A stretch of 64,000 bases of DNA from NCBI RefSeq assembly GCF_020149935.1, contig NZ_CP083757.1:310001-374000 (forward strand). Reading direction: 5' to 3'. Of the stretch, positions 62,564 through 64,000 are shown piece by piece. The DNA comes from Marinilongibacter aquaticus (GTDB lineage Bacteria > Bacteroidota > Bacteroidia > Cytophagales > Spirosomataceae). The translations under genes were made by a program, and so were the position numbers. Every line of letters starts with the position of its first letter. The first letter of the stretch is position 1. The notes beneath the pieces were generated by a model. The model was given only the letters and a program-made list of their open reading frames with translations, ran no database searches and was not told the DNA's origin.

Positions 62564-64000
62564 ATGAACAGAAAAGTTGTACTTATTTTATTTTTTGCTT
62601 TGGCTTTGGGCTATACCGCTCGGTCTCAGAATACTGAGATCAGCGGTGTGGTCACGGGGCAGGAAGGAGCCCTTCCTGGTGTCAGTGTCCTTCTCGAAGG
62701 AAGTAATCTCGGAACGATTACCGATGCCGAGGGGAAATACAGTTTACGGGCCAACCCGCAGGGCACGCTCAAGTTTTCGTTTATTGGTTACGTTTCGAAA
62801 AGCGTACCCATTCAAGGTCGGTCGATCATCAATGTTGAACTCGAAGAAGAGAACACCACACTTACCGAAGTGGTAGTGACCGCTTTGGGTATAGAGCGTG
62901 AAGCCAAAACACTGGGTTACGCTACCGCGACCGTCAATGCCGAACAAATTTCGACCAACCGCTCGCCGAATGTAATGAGCGGTTTGCAGGGGAAGATGTC
63001 GGGTGTAAACATTACCACAATGGGTACGGGGCCTGGCGGAACGGCCAAAATCCGCATTCGTGGACAATCGTCGTTCAGTGGACAAAACAACCCTTTGATA
63101 ATTATCAACGGTGTGCCGATCGACAATTCGAATTATGCTCTTGGCGGTGATTTCGGGTCGCGTTCGAGCAACAGTTCGGATGGCGGCGACGGTCTTTCCA
63201 GCGTAAATCCAGATGATATTGAATCGATGACCGTACTGAAAGGAGCCACGGCCGCGGCTCTGTATGGTTCGCGTGCCAAAGATGGCGTGGTGATGATCAC
63301 CACCAAAAGTAAAGGCAGCGGAAAGGGTTTTGGAGTATCGTATAATATGAACTTTACGACCGATACACCCTTGGATTTTACCGATTTCCAATATGAATAT
63401 GGACAAGGCGAAGGTGGGAAAAGGCCCACTTCTCCAAACCCCACTTCTGGCGTGTGGAGTTTCGGTGAGAAATTCGAACCCGGCATGACCCAAATTTTAT
63501 TCGATAATGAAGAATGGCCCTATCAGCCAGTATACAATCGGGTGAAGAAATTTTACGATGTAGGTACCAACCTCACCAACACGGTGACGGTCTCGAACAC
63601 CAGCGACAAGGGCGGTTTTAGCCTTTCGCTCTCGAATACCGATAATCATGGAATAATGCCCAATAACAAGTTCAATCGCAAAGTGATCAACTTGGGCTTC
63701 ACGCAGGATATCACAAAAAAATTGACTGCGACGGGGAACATCAATTATTCCTTGGAAGACAACACCAATCCGCCACAGGTGAATACTCAAGATGTGGCCG
63801 TTTCTACTGTGATTTTCACTTTGGCCAATTCAATGCCTTTTGAAGCGTTGAAGGAAAATACGGTGCTGCCAAATGGAGATGAGTTTGTGTTTTCTCGTTT
63901 TTTGGTGCGGAACAACCCCTATTATTCGATGAGCCACAAGTTTGAAAACATCGACCGCAAAAGGGTATTCGGGAATATCGCTTTGAAATATCAGTTTACC
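62564..64000 (+). CDS. SusC/RagA-family TonB-dependent outer-membrane receptor (partial)
   Basis: The gene starts at ATG 62564 and is open to the window end, covering about 479 residues of an expected 1000. A signal peptide (1-22) is followed by a carboxypeptidase-D-regulatory-like domain (about 26-105, GVVTGQEGALPGVSVLL) and the plug domain with TALGIEREAKTLGYATATV, LQGKMSGVNI and LKGATAAALYGSRAKDGVV, all typical of SusC proteins. The barrel begins after about 260. Such receptors, with a SusD lipoprotein expected next, import oligosaccharides or other large nutrients. Two operator-like palindromes lie upstream. Confidence 0.93.
   Translation, partial: MNRKVVLILFFALALGYTARSQNTEISGVVTGQEGALPGVSVLLEGSNLGTITDAEGKYSLRANPQGTLKFSFIGYVSKSVPIQGRSIINVELEEENTTLTEVVVTALGIEREAKTLGYATATVNAEQISTNRSPNVMSGLQGKMSGVNITTMGTGPGGTAKIRIRGQSSFSGQNNPLIIINGVPIDNSNYALGGDFGSRSSNSSDGGDGLSSVNPDDIESMTVLKGATAAALYGSRAKDGVVMITTKSKGSGKGFGVSYNMNFTTDTPLDFTDFQYEYGQGEGGKRPTSPNPTSGVWSFGEKFEPGMTQILFDNEEWPYQPVYNRVKKFYDVGTNLTNTVTVSNTSDKGGFSLSLSNTDNHGIMPNNKFNRKVINLGFTQDITKKLTATGNINYSLEDNTNPPQVNTQDVAVSTVIFTLANSMPFEALKENTVLPNGDEFVFSRFLVRNNPYYSMSHKFENIDRKRVFGNIALKYQFT

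Noticed and set aside
1-64000. CRISPR array, tRNA, rRNA, insertion sequence or phage genes
   Set aside because: No regularly spaced repeats, no tRNA cloverleaf in the gaps, and no transposase or phage-like proteins were seen.

Overview
This window looks like a chromosomal piece of a member of the Bacteroidota, most likely the Cytophagales. The signs are a PorX-type response regulator, a type IX secretion (T9SS) sorting domain, a SusC/RagA-type TonB receptor, DUF4159 and DUF5683 proteins, a ParE-type topoisomerase, several TTG/GTG starts, weak Shine-Dalgarno sequences, and promoters that fit the Bacteroidota pattern (TTG/TTTG, 19-21 bases, TAnnTTTG). No tRNA, rRNA, insertion sequence, prophage or CRISPR array was seen.

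Layout. (1) 1-2814: the end of an upstream gene, an unknown acidic protein, rsmE, a DUF4159 protein and a fatty acid desaturase with its own promoter and terminator. (2) 3005-26802: a surface-glycan locus in two halves that meet tail to tail at 18841-18859. The plus-strand half (3005-18859) carries glycosyltransferases, a nucleotidyltransferase, a polysaccharide deacetylase, a GNAT protein, a Wzx-like flippase, four radical SAM enzymes (three with a B12-binding-type N-terminus) and four methyltransferases. Three of the radical SAM genes run straight into a methyltransferase gene. The minus-strand half (26802 down to 18841) carries an SLBB export protein, a Wzz-like protein, the ABC exporter Wzm/Wzt, a DegT-type aminotransferase and a glycosyltransferase. 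(3) 26966-31353: parE, a dicarboxylate/amino acid symporter and a chorismate mutase-prephenate dehydratase. (4) 31417-39333, minus strand: ftsX-DUF3098-uppP-truB-ribF in one operon, then an acyltransferase, a bifunctional nuclease family protein, an aldose epimerase, a TIGR02757 protein, a LysM/RlpA-like protein and a 56-residue membrane protein. (5) 39535-42726: kdsB, porX and an outer-membrane beta-barrel candidate. (6) 42732-50709, minus strand: a large beta-helix protein, a lipoprotein, a LytTR/LytS two-component pair, ftsE and a transaldolase-like aldolase. (7) 50744-58928: the small SRP RNA, a TMEM220 protein, a T9SS-secreted protein, an alpha/beta hydrolase, a very divergent parA with parB, a DUF5683 protein, dapB and signal peptidase I. 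(8) 58988-64000: a metallophosphoesterase with a C-terminal CBM9-like domain, a PHP-type phosphoesterase lipoprotein, a 481-base regulatory region with two LacI-type palindromes, and the start of a SusC-like receptor cut by the window end.

How the parts fit. Region 2 probably builds, modifies and exports a surface polysaccharide. kdsB and uppP serve cell-envelope synthesis in general. PorX and the T9SS cargo belong to protein secretion. Region 8 looks like a phosphoester-scavenging locus. The points most worth a second look are the repeated radical SAM-methyltransferase pairing, a 31-base near-repeat with a gene-junction remnant flanking the flippase-methyltransferase module, and the degenerate ParA with repeated GTGGAACA boxes in front of its promoter. 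All calls come from reading the sequence; no database search was run.
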